A model generated the notes under the pieces. The model did not search any database. It saw nothing but the letters and a program-made list of their open reading frames with translations, and was not told the DNA's origin. DNA of 64,000 bases from Spirosoma agri (GTDB lineage Bacteria > Bacteroidota > Bacteroidia > Cytophagales > Spirosomataceae), in contig NZ_JAAGNZ010000001.1 in NCBI RefSeq assembly GCF_010747415.1, positions 1,860,001 through 1,924,000 on the forward strand. The letters are read 5' to 3'. Shown piece after piece: positions 9,134 through 17,095 of the stretch; within the stretch, counting starts at the first letter, position 1; the number at the start of each line of letters is the position of its first letter. The position numbers and the translations under genes are program-made.

Positions 9134-10129
9134 GTGTCTTTTACTATATGTTTGCTACGTTTTAATAGTTGTTTGGTACCTGTTTATTTGTGCCTTCGAT
9201 GTACTTCAACGACGAGCTTTCACCGAAAACCTGTTTTTGTGATGCGATAATGGCACGAACTAACTGTATAGTCCTAGAGAGCGATAGCTAACCTTCACTC
9301 GTCAAATTTCTCGATAAATTATGGGACAACTACTTCTTTGTAGCGCCCGCACAACGGCGGTAATATGGGCAGTTATTCAACGGAGACACTATAAACTGTC
9401 TACCTTAACCAGACGCCACAGTGTCAACCGCATCGGCGGACTTCCAAAAAATAGTAGCTAAATGATGCAAGCGTGCCACGACCTATTTTGTGGATTAAAT
9501 TAGATGTCTTTACGGGATTTTTTTTCTGTTCTATTACTTAAAGCGGGTTCAGATTAGCTAGGTAATTAAAAACTTGATGGCTACCGATAATATTAACGTG
9601 GTTATTAAAGTAAGGAAAAATTTAGATTTCATTCTACTATTTTTAACATGACATAGCAATATCAATATAGATTGAGCGAAGATCCATTTCGCTTTTTCAT
9701 TTATAAAAGCTTCCGGCTCGGTATCTGAAGTGGTTATAATGATCGCTCGACTAGTTTTCTGTCATTAGATTTTAGCAGTTTAACTTCTTTTCGAAGCTGA
9801 TTAAACTTATTAATCCTTAATCCATCGACAGAAGTTAAGGAATGTGTTGCCAAGTTGCTTTCTATATTTGAATGGTTCTCTGATCCGTTTATGGCAAACA
9901 ACTTTACCACTGGATACCTACTTAGCTCATTATATCAGTTAATTTTTATCTGTTTTACATTGTATTAAACCAGTGGGGAAGGAAATGATTTTTTTTAGCG
10001 AACAATGAGATAAAAGGGAATAAATTTATTTGTAGTTAAACCGTTTTCGTAGTCTTGGTCTGGGACGGATAAATTAGAGCAAGTTGGTATAGTTAGTTAA
10101 ATATTCATCTAGATCATTTTATGCCTAGC
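9134..10129. other. Gene-free, A+T-rich stretch with transposase debris
   Basis: About 1 kb with no intact gene, visibly richer in A+T than the flanks. Apart from the IS481-like fragment at 9321-9461 I see no coding remnant I can name. Short frames here have poor composition. This marks the left edge of the accessory region. Confidence 0.6.
9321..9461 (+). pseudogene. IS481-family transposase N-terminal remnant
   Basis: From the ATG at 9321, 46 codons read MGQLLLCSARTTAVIWAVIQ and continue through a helix to RRHSVNRI before a stop at 9459. This resembles the N-terminal helix-turn-helix of IS481-family transposases (typical pattern MGQ..H..A.TT..IR.AIQ followed by L..RYGIN..TV.KW). After the Ile the match slips to another frame, in which the next residues partly continue the motif, suggesting a frameshift. 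The DDE catalytic part is gone. The family call rests on remembered consensus. Confidence 0.5.
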
Positions 10130-11041
10130 CTATAAAATACTATCTTTCGTCTGGCTTACTAATCTGGCCATCCCTTCTTCAAATGTATGGGGATTGTAAC
10201 CCAGCACTGCATGAGCTTTTTCTACAATGAAACCTGTACGGGGAGGTCGGCGGGCTCTCTGTGTAAAAGTTGACGCAGTTGCTTGGTCAATTAAGGATGT
10301 ATCCAGGCCAAAACATGTAGCGGTCTTGACGGCTATGTCGTAAGGGGTCAGCATTTCTTTTCCGGAAATATGAAAAACTCCTTCTGCTTCTTTATCCACA
10401 ATCAAATAACAACCCATAGCCAAATCATCGACCAGTGTCGGGCTACGCCATTGATCGGTCACAACGCTAATTTTTTTACCTTCTTCAAGTGATTTTTTTA
10501 CCCATAGAATGATATTGCTACGGCTTAAATTTGAAGCAGGGCCATAAACAAGCATCGTTCTGGCAATAGCCCACCGTAGACCCGAGTGTCGGAGAGCGGC
10601 TTCACCGGCTTGTTTACTCCAGCCATAAAAGCTAATTGGATTGGCTTTAGCCGTTTCTATATAAGGGCCGCCTGTGCCATCAAAAATAAAATCAGTTGAA
10701 ATATGAAGTAAAAAAGCATTTATGCCCCGACACGCTTCTATAATATATTCCACTGCGTGTACATTATGCTTCCAGCAGTCATTCTTTTGAACTTCACACT
10801 TATCTGCATCAGTCATAGCTGCTCCATGAATAACGACGTGCGGGCGTACACTGGCAATAAGGTCAAGTACGGCCCGACGATCAGTAATATCCATTGAATG
10901 ATACGTGTAACCCTCTGAAAATGATAATCGACTGTTTCCTCGCGCGGTAGCTACCAATTCAATGCCAGGCCTATGTGCCAGCAACTCAACCAGTTTTTGA
11001 CCTAGAAATCCATTCGCACCAGTTATAAGAATCCGTTTCAT
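10130..11041 (-). CDS. RmlD-like sugar-nucleotide reductase (extended SDR)
   Basis: A 303-residue extended short-chain dehydrogenase. The NAD(P)-binding turn is TGANGFLG (7-14), the catalytic Tyr-x3-Lys is Tyr139/Lys143 in FYGWSKQAGE, and STDFIFDG (115-122) is typical of dTDP-4-dehydrorhamnose reductases, which make dTDP-L-rhamnose. The other rhamnose genes (rmlA, B, C) are not in the window, so the exact sugar is uncertain. It is the last gene of a three-gene run with a rhamnosyltransferase-like enzyme directly upstream, which supports a role in making a surface glycan. The operon is A+T-richer than neighbouring core genes. Confidence 0.82.
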   Translation of the reverse strand: MKRILITGANGFLGQKLVELLAHRPGIELVATARGNSRLSFSEGYTYHSMDITDRRAVLDLIASVRPHVVIHGAAMTDADKCEVQKNDCWKHNVHAVEYIIEACRGINAFLLHISTDFIFDGTGGPYIETAKANPISFYGWSKQAGEAALRHSGLRWAIARTMLVYGPASNLSRSNIILWVKKSLEEGKKISVVTDQWRSPTLVDDLAMGCYLIVDKEAEGVFHISGKEMLTPYDIAVKTATCFGLDTSLIDQATASTFTQRARRPPRTGFIVEKAHAVLGYNPHTFEEGMARLVSQTKDSIL

Positions 11042-11081
11042 AGGAATTATTGGAAATAAAGCTTTTAAACGTTTCTATACA

Positions 11082-11906
11082 TCAGACCTTACCTGTCCTT
11101 CCTGATAGACCATCACTTAACCCTTTCATCATAAATGCCATACGCTGTCGACGATTAGTCTGTGCAAGAATAATTTTTAGCCATTCTTTAATTAATAGTT
11201 TGATCATTTTATAGGTGAATATTGGATAACGATGGAAATATTGTTTAGCTACAATTATGCCATTACGAACCATATAATATTGCCGTACAGGCTGACGTGA
11301 TACATACGTAACACCCCACTTTATTTTCTTTTCTCCTACGGGATGATTTATGCGTACGGTAGGCAATTCAGTTATACTATATCCCGAACTATTTAAGCGG
11401 AGACTATACTCATGATCGACATGATCGATGAAAAAATCATCCCTAAAAGGGCCAACGGCCTGATAAGCTCTTAGATTAAGCAGATTGCCAGATGTCATGG
11501 TATACAATACACGATTCGGCACGTTCCCCCGTAACGTGGCCGGCAAGTGAGCTGCAGAGATAATACCAAGCCGATCTGGTTGTATTTGTGCAGAAATAAA
11601 CTGCTTCATTTCCGCAATCATAGTAGTAGGTGCGCTACTATCATCGTCCATAGTTAATAAATAATCATACTCCTCTTCTATAGCGCGTTTAGCTGCCTCG
11701 TTTAAAGCTTGCGCAATACCTTGATTACCGTGGTTATAAATGTATTCTGAGCCAGTAAGTTTAGTTAATTCCTTAACCATTGACTCATCTATGTAATCAG
11801 AGTTATCGATAATAAAAAGCTTATCAATTTGGGGTAAATAAGTCTTAATATTCTGTATGCAATAAAGTGCACTATTGTATAATACGATTACACCTGCTAT
11901 TCTCAT
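11082..11906 (-). CDS. Family 2 glycosyltransferase, rhamnosyltransferase-like
   Basis: A 274-residue GT-A fold enzyme. It begins MRIAGVIVLYN, has the nucleotide-sugar loop IIDNSDYIDE, the NHGNQGIAQALN segment typical of rhamnosyltransferases of the RfbF/RfbN type, and a metal-binding TMDDDS. Near 175 comes DHVDHEYSLRLN, the usual acceptor-side acidic motif. The C-terminus is basic and helical, consistent with membrane association. It lies 24 bases after the upstream glycosyltransferase and 40 bases before the RmlD-like gene, so the three are likely one transcript building a rhamnose-containing polysaccharide. Confidence 0.85.
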   Translation of the reverse strand: MRIAGVIVLYNSALYCIQNIKTYLPQIDKLFIIDNSDYIDESMVKELTKLTGSEYIYNHGNQGIAQALNEAAKRAIEEEYDYLLTMDDDSSAPTTMIAEMKQFISAQIQPDRLGIISAAHLPATLRGNVPNRVLYTMTSGNLLNLRAYQAVGPFRDDFFIDHVDHEYSLRLNSSGYSITELPTVRINHPVGEKKIKWGVTYVSRQPVRQYYMVRNGIIVAKQYFHRYPIFTYKMIKLLIKEWLKIILAQTNRRQRMAFMMKGLSDGLSGRTGKV

Positions 11907-11930
11907 ACTATTGAGGAAATTATAGGAAAA

Positions 11931-12653
11931 CTATAAAATGGCATTACGTAGTGCTATCGTACGTTTAACTATAGACCAGCTTAACCAAAAACGATGCTGG
12001 ATGCGAATCTTCCAATTATGAGAACTCTCGCCTGTCGGTGTCATATTGGAACCATGACGACGATACAGAATAAGGGGCTGACCGTACAAAAAGGGCTTAC
12101 CCCGTAGTTCTACCATCAGCCCTATCCACCAGTCATGATAATATATATGGTGGGGAAATGGTAAGACGTAGGATAAGACATCACGCCTGAAAGCCATACA
12201 ACACCCCATGTACGAATTTTTCCAAAGATTGCGCCAAAAACCAAGTTGACTTCTGCGGTTTTTGAAGAACGATTCATGCATTACTCCTCCAGAGGAGTCA
12301 ACGACGCGGCAATCAGTTAACACCAAATCGTGACTAGCGAGACTAGCTAATATAGTTTCCACTTTATCCGGATACCATACATCATCCTGATCTGACAAGA
12401 AAACATATTCCCCTTGTGCGTGTTGGAGCGCATTCTCGAAATTCCGTGCCGTTGACCTGTATCGTCGACTGGGTACCAGACGCAACCGTTGATCCTGAAA
12501 AGAATTGATTAACCCGATCGTATCGTCAGTTGAGCCATCATCAGATATAATTAGTTCATCATTTAAACCCAACTGATTAAGGATAGAATGTATTTGCTCT
12601 TCAATAAACAAAGCGCCATTGTAGGTAGCCATGCAAACGCTCACTCGCTTCAT
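11931..12653 (-). CDS. Family 2 glycosyltransferase
   Basis: A 240-residue GT-A enzyme with VSVCMATYNGALFIEEQI at the N-terminus, the sugar-nucleotide motif ISDDGSTDDT and the DxD-type motif LSDQDDVWYPDK, then a QxxRW-like end region (YRRHGSNMT). It is the first gene of the glycan operon, starting at the ATG at 12653. The sugar transferred cannot be read from sequence. Its A+T content matches the other two operon genes rather than the flanking chromosome, which suggests acquisition as a block. Confidence 0.87.
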   Translation of the reverse strand: MKRVSVCMATYNGALFIEEQIHSILNQLGLNDELIISDDGSTDDTIGLINSFQDQRLRLVPSRRYRSTARNFENALQHAQGEYVFLSDQDDVWYPDKVETILASLASHDLVLTDCRVVDSSGGVMHESFFKNRRSQLGFWRNLWKNSYMGCCMAFRRDVLSYVLPFPHHIYYHDWWIGLMVELRGKPFLYGQPLILYRRHGSNMTPTGESSHNWKIRIQHRFWLSWSIVKRTIALRNAIL

Positions 12654-13575
12654 CTTTAGTGCAGTCCTGTTTAAGTAGAAACTGGTTGAGATTAATATAT
12701 TAATAAAAGAAAAAAACGACGTGTTTTACCCTTCAGGATTATTCAGTGACTACAAATTTTATTTGTCTGACCAAGTTAGAGCTGGCTTTCTTGACTTTTA
12801 CCTTTGTGTGTAATTTCTTGGTGCACTTTACTATAACTATACTTTTGCTTTTACCCCGGGCCTCAAGAGGTCAAAACCTTTATGTGATCTAGTGTGGATA
12901 ATCCAATAGGTAATGTTTAACTGAAAGGTCTTGTCTGACTAGTTTACATAATTCGACTCCTATTTGTACCTTATCGTTCGGAGAATTTGTTTTAACTTAC
13001 TGATTATAAGGTTAATGCGTTAGTTGATTGCTTTTCGTATGGTAATTGTCCTGATATGCTTTCCATAACCTTGAGGTCGTCCGTTTTGTAGCAAATTGAA
13101 CTACGCAAGTTTAGTAGAATACTCTCGCTAAAACCAGTTAGGGCTCTTGTAGCCCAGTAATAAAAGTTTACGCACCTGATTGTAGTATGTAAAGAGTTTC
13201 GCTCTGTACGGCAGACACGCCGAACGCGCCCCGAACGGTCACTATCCCCACAAGCTCTACGTCTGGAACCAGGGTGAGTAGACCGTGGCCGAGGAAGCGG
13301 TTATTAGTTCACCCGGTTACGGATAATTTGAAGCTGGAAGAAATGAAACGGGAGCTGAGGGAGCGAAGAGGTGAAGATAATCCTGTAGATACAGACACCT
13401 CTAAGCCCAGTAGCTTCAACGCATAAGCACTTTGCTGGCTAGTTTGATAACGACGCCCTGTCTTAGTCGGTGGGGCGTTCCCAGATAAGATGAGCCAATG
13501 CAGGGCTGGTATCAGGGTGGCTTATGCCATAGACAATCGGGCATTAAAGTTTAGTAGCATAACAAGAGATTGGAA
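12654..13575. other. Gene-free stretch upstream of the glycan operon
   Basis: About 0.9 kb, mostly A+T-rich, between the glycan operon on the minus strand and the repeat-protein gene on the plus strand. No intact gene is seen. It includes the orphan open frame at 13193-13426 and, at its right end, leads into the promoter of the repeat protein. The promoter of the glycan operon should lie at its left end, but I find no clear box. Confidence 0.5.
13193..13426 (+). pseudogene. Orphan C-terminal coding remnant
   Basis: A 78-codon frame opens just after a stop at 13190 and ends with TAA at 13424. Its second half looks like genuine protein: RPWPRKRLLVHPVTDN, then a charged helix KLEEMKRELRERRG and a Ser/Asn/Asp tail. 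There is no start codon early enough and the first part is low-quality, so this is probably the 3' end of a decayed gene. I do not recognise the family; a transposase C-terminus is one possibility. Confidence 0.3.
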
Positions 13576-13609
13576 TTTGTGAATTGATCCTTCCAATTGT
13601 TTACTTTTG
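13576..13609 (+). promoter_or_regulatory. Bacteroidota-type promoter of the first repeat protein
   Basis: TTTG at 13576-13579 and TACTTTTG at 13602-13609 match the -33 and -7 boxes (TTTG, TAnnTTTG) with a 22-base spacer. Transcription would start near 13615, about 25 bases before the ATG at 13640. This argues against the upstream in-frame start at 13607, which lies inside the -7 box. Confidence 0.65.
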
Positions 13610-13639
13610 ATAATAATTGTTTATGACAGAAAGACCTAT

Positions 13640-14929
13640 ATGATCTATTCAAAGCTATATTTTGCGACAATTGGTTTACTATTGGGGACCGCCGTCAACT
13701 CATTGGCTCAAAACAATATATCGTTCATCAATCAAAATACTTTCTTAGGTAACCAAAGTGGCATTGTGAACACTACTGGGACTAGTAGCGTATTTGTTGG
13801 CTATCAGTCCGGAAGAAGTAATACTACGGCCGGAAACAACACATTTGTAGGTTACCAGGCTGGTTACGGTAACACGAGTGGTACCGCTAATGTGTTTATT
13901 GGCAGCCAGGCAGGTTTTACTAATACTACCGGTACCGGCAACATGTTCTTGGGCCAGCAGGCAGGCTACAACAGTACCGCCAGCTACAACCTGTTCGTGG
14001 GGAACGCTTCGGGTAGCACGACAACTACAGGCCTGGGTAATACGGCCATTGGCGACGGCTCCCTGCTGCGCAATTCAGTAGGAACTCATAATGTGGCTAT
14101 TGGCCGCTTTGCAGGCGTAGAAAGCCGTAACGATGAGAACACCTTCGTTGGTTTTGCAGCTGACGTAACCCCTGACACACCTAATCTGACCAATGCTACC
14201 GCTATTGGAGCGAGAGCCCGGGTTAGTCAGAGTAATAGCATCGTGTTAGGCGCCAATGCCAACGTAGGTATTGGTACGGGAGCACCTCAGGCCAAGCTAC
14301 ACATCACAACGGGTGTGTCGGGTACGTCGGGCCTTCGGTTACAGAACCTAACCAGCAATAACACCGCCAGCGTGACCAACCAGACTAAGTTCCTCACCGT
14401 AGATGGCAATGGTACCGTGATTCTGGGTAGTCTAAACGGGTCGGCTCGTGAGGGTGTAGCCGACGCCTATTGGCAGCGGAAGGGCTCGTTCCTACAAAGC
14501 ATCAACGGCGAATCGATTATCATTGGTCAGGGAGTCGATAAGACGCCAGCAGACTATAATCTGTTTGTCAGTAAGGGCATTCTGACTGAAAAGGTGAAAG
14601 TGGCCGTCAAGAACACCAATGAGTGGAGCGATTATGTATTCAAACCGGGTTATGCCTTGCAGCCTCTGGCTCAAGTCGAGCAGTATATTCAAAAGCATGA
14701 ACACCTGCCGGGTGTTCCCTCGGCCAGAGAGATGGTTGAGCGGGGCAATGATTTGCACAAGACCGACGCCAAGCTATTAGAGAAGATTGAGGAACTGACT
14801 CTCTACAGTATTCAACTGGAGAAGCAGCTAGCAAAAGAGAAACAGGAACAGAAGGCAGTTAATCAAAAGCAAGAAGCAAAAATTGACCAACTCGAGCGTT
14901 TGGTAAATCAACTGCTTGAGAAGAAATAA
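13640..14929 (+). CDS. Secreted repeat protein with YadA-head-like repeats and coiled-coil tail
   Basis: A 429-residue exported protein. Residues 1-23 are a signal peptide ending NSLA before Gln. Residues of roughly 35-190 hold about nine repeats of 16-17 residues of the form N-T-F-V-G-Y-Q-A-G-x-x-N-T-T-x-G-x, which resemble the left-handed beta-roll repeats of trimeric adhesin heads. Then comes NSIVLGANANVGIG and a conserved Bacteroidota tail module (LTEKVKVAVKN.NEWSD..F, HLPGVPSA.E.VE.G) ending in a heptad coiled coil (about 370-429). It may trimerise and act at the cell surface as an adhesin or matrix protein; this is inference. It is paralogous to the next gene. The ATG at 13640 fits the promoter and the signal peptide. 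Confidence 0.8.
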   Translation: MIYSKLYFATIGLLLGTAVNSLAQNNISFINQNTFLGNQSGIVNTTGTSSVFVGYQSGRSNTTAGNNTFVGYQAGYGNTSGTANVFIGSQAGFTNTTGTGNMFLGQQAGYNSTASYNLFVGNASGSTTTTGLGNTAIGDGSLLRNSVGTHNVAIGRFAGVESRNDENTFVGFAADVTPDTPNLTNATAIGARARVSQSNSIVLGANANVGIGTGAPQAKLHITTGVSGTSGLRLQNLTSNNTASVTNQTKFLTVDGNGTVILGSLNGSAREGVADAYWQRKGSFLQSINGESIIIGQGVDKTPADYNLFVSKGILTEKVKVAVKNTNEWSDYVFKPGYALQPLAQVEQYIQKHEHLPGVPSAREMVERGNDLHKTDAKLLEKIEELTLYSIQLEKQLAKEKQEQKAVNQKQEAKIDQLERLVNQLLEKK

Positions 14930-14953
14930 ATCGGTTTTTTTACTACTGGTAGT

Positions 14954-14998
14954 AAAGCGGAAAAGCCCGACCTCATCTGAGCCGGGCTTTTCCGCTTT
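14954..14998 (+). terminator. Long hairpin terminator after the first repeat protein
   Basis: AAAGCGGAAAAGCCCG (14954-14969) pairs perfectly over 16 bp with CGGGCTTTTCCGCTTT (14983-14998). The loop contains CTCATC. It begins 25 bases after the stop codon. Confidence 0.85.
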
Positions 14999-15216
14999 CC
15001 CTAATAGCTACACATTGCATACACACATACAAATTAGTCCGGCTCTTGTAAGAAGTCAACCAGGTCTGCCGAATAGTAAAATTACACGCCGGGTGAATCC
15101 TGTATACTATTAGAGAAACGTAGCTGGTTGCTTTTAACTTATTATTCGTCTAGTAAAGCTCATGACAAATTAACTCATAGAGTAATTTGATCGCCAATAA
15201 ACCCGCATAGAATCTT

Positions 15217-16761
15217 ATGAAATCAACTATCTATCTACTTCTTCTGTTGCTGAGCGCGCCACTGCTGGCTCAAACTAACTATGTAGCCAATACGGCTAAT
15301 GCTAATTCACCTGGCATATTCAATACGTTGGTAGGCTCCAAAACTGGCAATCCGAGTATGACTGGTGGGTATAACGTTTTTGTGGGCGATAGTGCGGGCA
15401 ATAAAAACGCTACTGGTATATACAATGCCTTTGTGGGAGCCAGCGCAGGCTCAAATAACATAGGAGGTGGTGCAAATACTTTTATCGGCTATACTGCTGG
15501 ACAAGCTAACCTATTCGGGTCTGAAAATACGTTTATGGGAGCTGGTGCAGGATTTTATAATCGATCCGGGACCCAAAACACATTTGTAGGCTATAGGGCA
15601 GGGTACAACAATACCACGAGTAGTACCAACACGTTCGTTGGCTATCATGCCGGTTACAGCACTACCTCAGGAGTTAATACCGTAGGAAACGTTTTTATCG
15701 GCTGGCGAAGCGGCTTCAGTAACACAGCTGGCATAGCTAATGTGTTTATTGGCAGTGAGGCCGGTGTCAGAAGTACGACTGGACAGGGTAACTTATTTTT
15801 AGGCCAGCAAGCCGGTGGAGCGAATACCACCGGCAACTACAACCTCTTCGTGGGTAACTCTTCGGGCTCGGCTACTACCACCGGCAATGGGAATACCGCT
15901 ATAGGCGATGGCTCCTTGCTGAACAACCAAACCGGTACGCGTACTACAGCCATCGGTCAGTACGCTGGCAACGGCAGCAATGGTAACGATAATATTTTCA
16001 TTGGCTATGGGGCTGACGTTACGTATGACGCACCCAATGTGACTAATGCAGTAGCCATTGGCTCTAGGTCGGTCGTAAGCCAGAGTAATAGCATTGTGCT
16101 GGGTGCGAACGCCAATGTCGGCATCGGTACTTCGGCACCGCAGGCCAAACTACACATAGTGGGGCCGGGCGGGCAATCGGGCTTACGGCTGGAGAATCTG
16201 ACCAGCAAGAGCACTCCCACAGCACTTAATCTGTCTAAGTTTTTATCGGTCGATGAAACAGGCAATGTCATCCTTGCCAATACCAACTATTATAGTAGCG
16301 GTGGTCGGCTGGAAGCTGAATTGTGGCAGCGTAATGAGTATGGTGTGTTGCAAACAACGGAGGAAGATGCAGTAGTTATCGGCTTAGGTATTAGTAAGCG
16401 GCCTTCGGATTACAATTTATTCGTCTCGAAAGGCATTCTAACCGAAAAAGTGAAGGTTGCCGTTAAAAACACTAATGAGTGGAGTGATAAAGTTTTTGAG
16501 ACAGACTATCAACTACAACCACTTGCTGATGTCGGTGCTTACATACAGGCTAACAAGCATTTGCCCGGTGTACCCTCCGCGTCGGAGGTAGTGGAAAAGG
16601 GTATTGATGTCGCGAAGATGGATGCCAAGCTGTTGGAGAAGATCGAGGAACTGACTCTGTATAGCATTCAACAGCAGAAAGTGATTGACGAATTAAAGCA
16701 ACGTGTCAGCCAGGTTGAAGAGCTTAAGCAATTAGTCAAACAGCTAATGGATAAGAAATAA
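15217..16761 (+). CDS. Secreted repeat protein, longer paralog of the preceding gene
   Basis: A 514-residue protein starting at the ATG at 15217 with an 18-residue signal peptide ending LLAQ. It has about twelve to thirteen repeats of the N-x-F-V-G-x-x-A-G-x-x-N-T-T type (residues about 30-260), more than its upstream neighbour, then the same SQSNSIVLGANANVGIGT segment, the same FVSKGILTEKVKVAVKN module and the same coiled-coil end. The tail modules are nearly identical between the two proteins while the heads differ in repeat number, which points to tandem duplication followed by repeat gain or loss. No T9SS sorting domain is visible. The function is inferred to be surface-associated. Confidence 0.8.
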   Translation: MKSTIYLLLLLLSAPLLAQTNYVANTANANSPGIFNTLVGSKTGNPSMTGGYNVFVGDSAGNKNATGIYNAFVGASAGSNNIGGGANTFIGYTAGQANLFGSENTFMGAGAGFYNRSGTQNTFVGYRAGYNNTTSSTNTFVGYHAGYSTTSGVNTVGNVFIGWRSGFSNTAGIANVFIGSEAGVRSTTGQGNLFLGQQAGGANTTGNYNLFVGNSSGSATTTGNGNTAIGDGSLLNNQTGTRTTAIGQYAGNGSNGNDNIFIGYGADVTYDAPNVTNAVAIGSRSVVSQSNSIVLGANANVGIGTSAPQAKLHIVGPGGQSGLRLENLTSKSTPTALNLSKFLSVDETGNVILANTNYYSSGGRLEAELWQRNEYGVLQTTEEDAVVIGLGISKRPSDYNLFVSKGILTEKVKVAVKNTNEWSDKVFETDYQLQPLADVGAYIQANKHLPGVPSASEVVEKGIDVAKMDAKLLEKIEELTLYSIQQQKVIDELKQRVSQVEELKQLVKQLMDKK

Positions 16762-17095
16762 CTGACCTTACGAGTTGCTTCTGATTTACCCCGCCCGGTC
16801 AGCTAATGCGACCGGGCCCTTACCCCAACAGCATTTCTATTTGTCACGCCGACACTATAAGTATAATTGAACGTACAATCTACCGACGAGCTACGGAACG
16901 ACACTTCCGATAGCTAAATTCAACGAGCTCATATGGACAGCTTGTATTATAATTAGTTATACAAACCAGTATCTCGATTAGTAACAGGCTATTTGTGTAA
17001 ATGATTACCAAGTGCGTAGTATCTATAGGCCTGATCTGGCTTTATAACGTTACCATTAACTGTTGTTTCGATTCCAAACACCACTCTTTCAGCTT
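16762..17095. other. Intergenic region with hairpin
   Basis: This 334-base gap holds a hairpin, GCCCGGTC (16793-16800) with GACCGGGC (16810-16817), which probably ends the second repeat-protein transcript although no T tract follows. The remainder is A+T-rich and shows no gene. The T9SS Kelch gene frame extends up to a TTG at 17063, but the signal peptide begins at the ATG at 17096. Confidence 0.5.
16793..16817 (+). terminator. Hairpin after the second repeat protein
   Basis: A perfect 8-bp G+C-rich stem, GCCCGGTC with GACCGGGC, around a nine-base loop, 32 bases after the stop codon. It lacks a T run, so termination is likely but not certain. Confidence 0.45.

Noticed and set aside
9018-9242. 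74-codon plus-strand frame across the mnmE end and terminator
   Set aside because: It overlaps the mnmE 3' end in another frame and reads through the intrinsic terminator; composition is simply A+T-driven.
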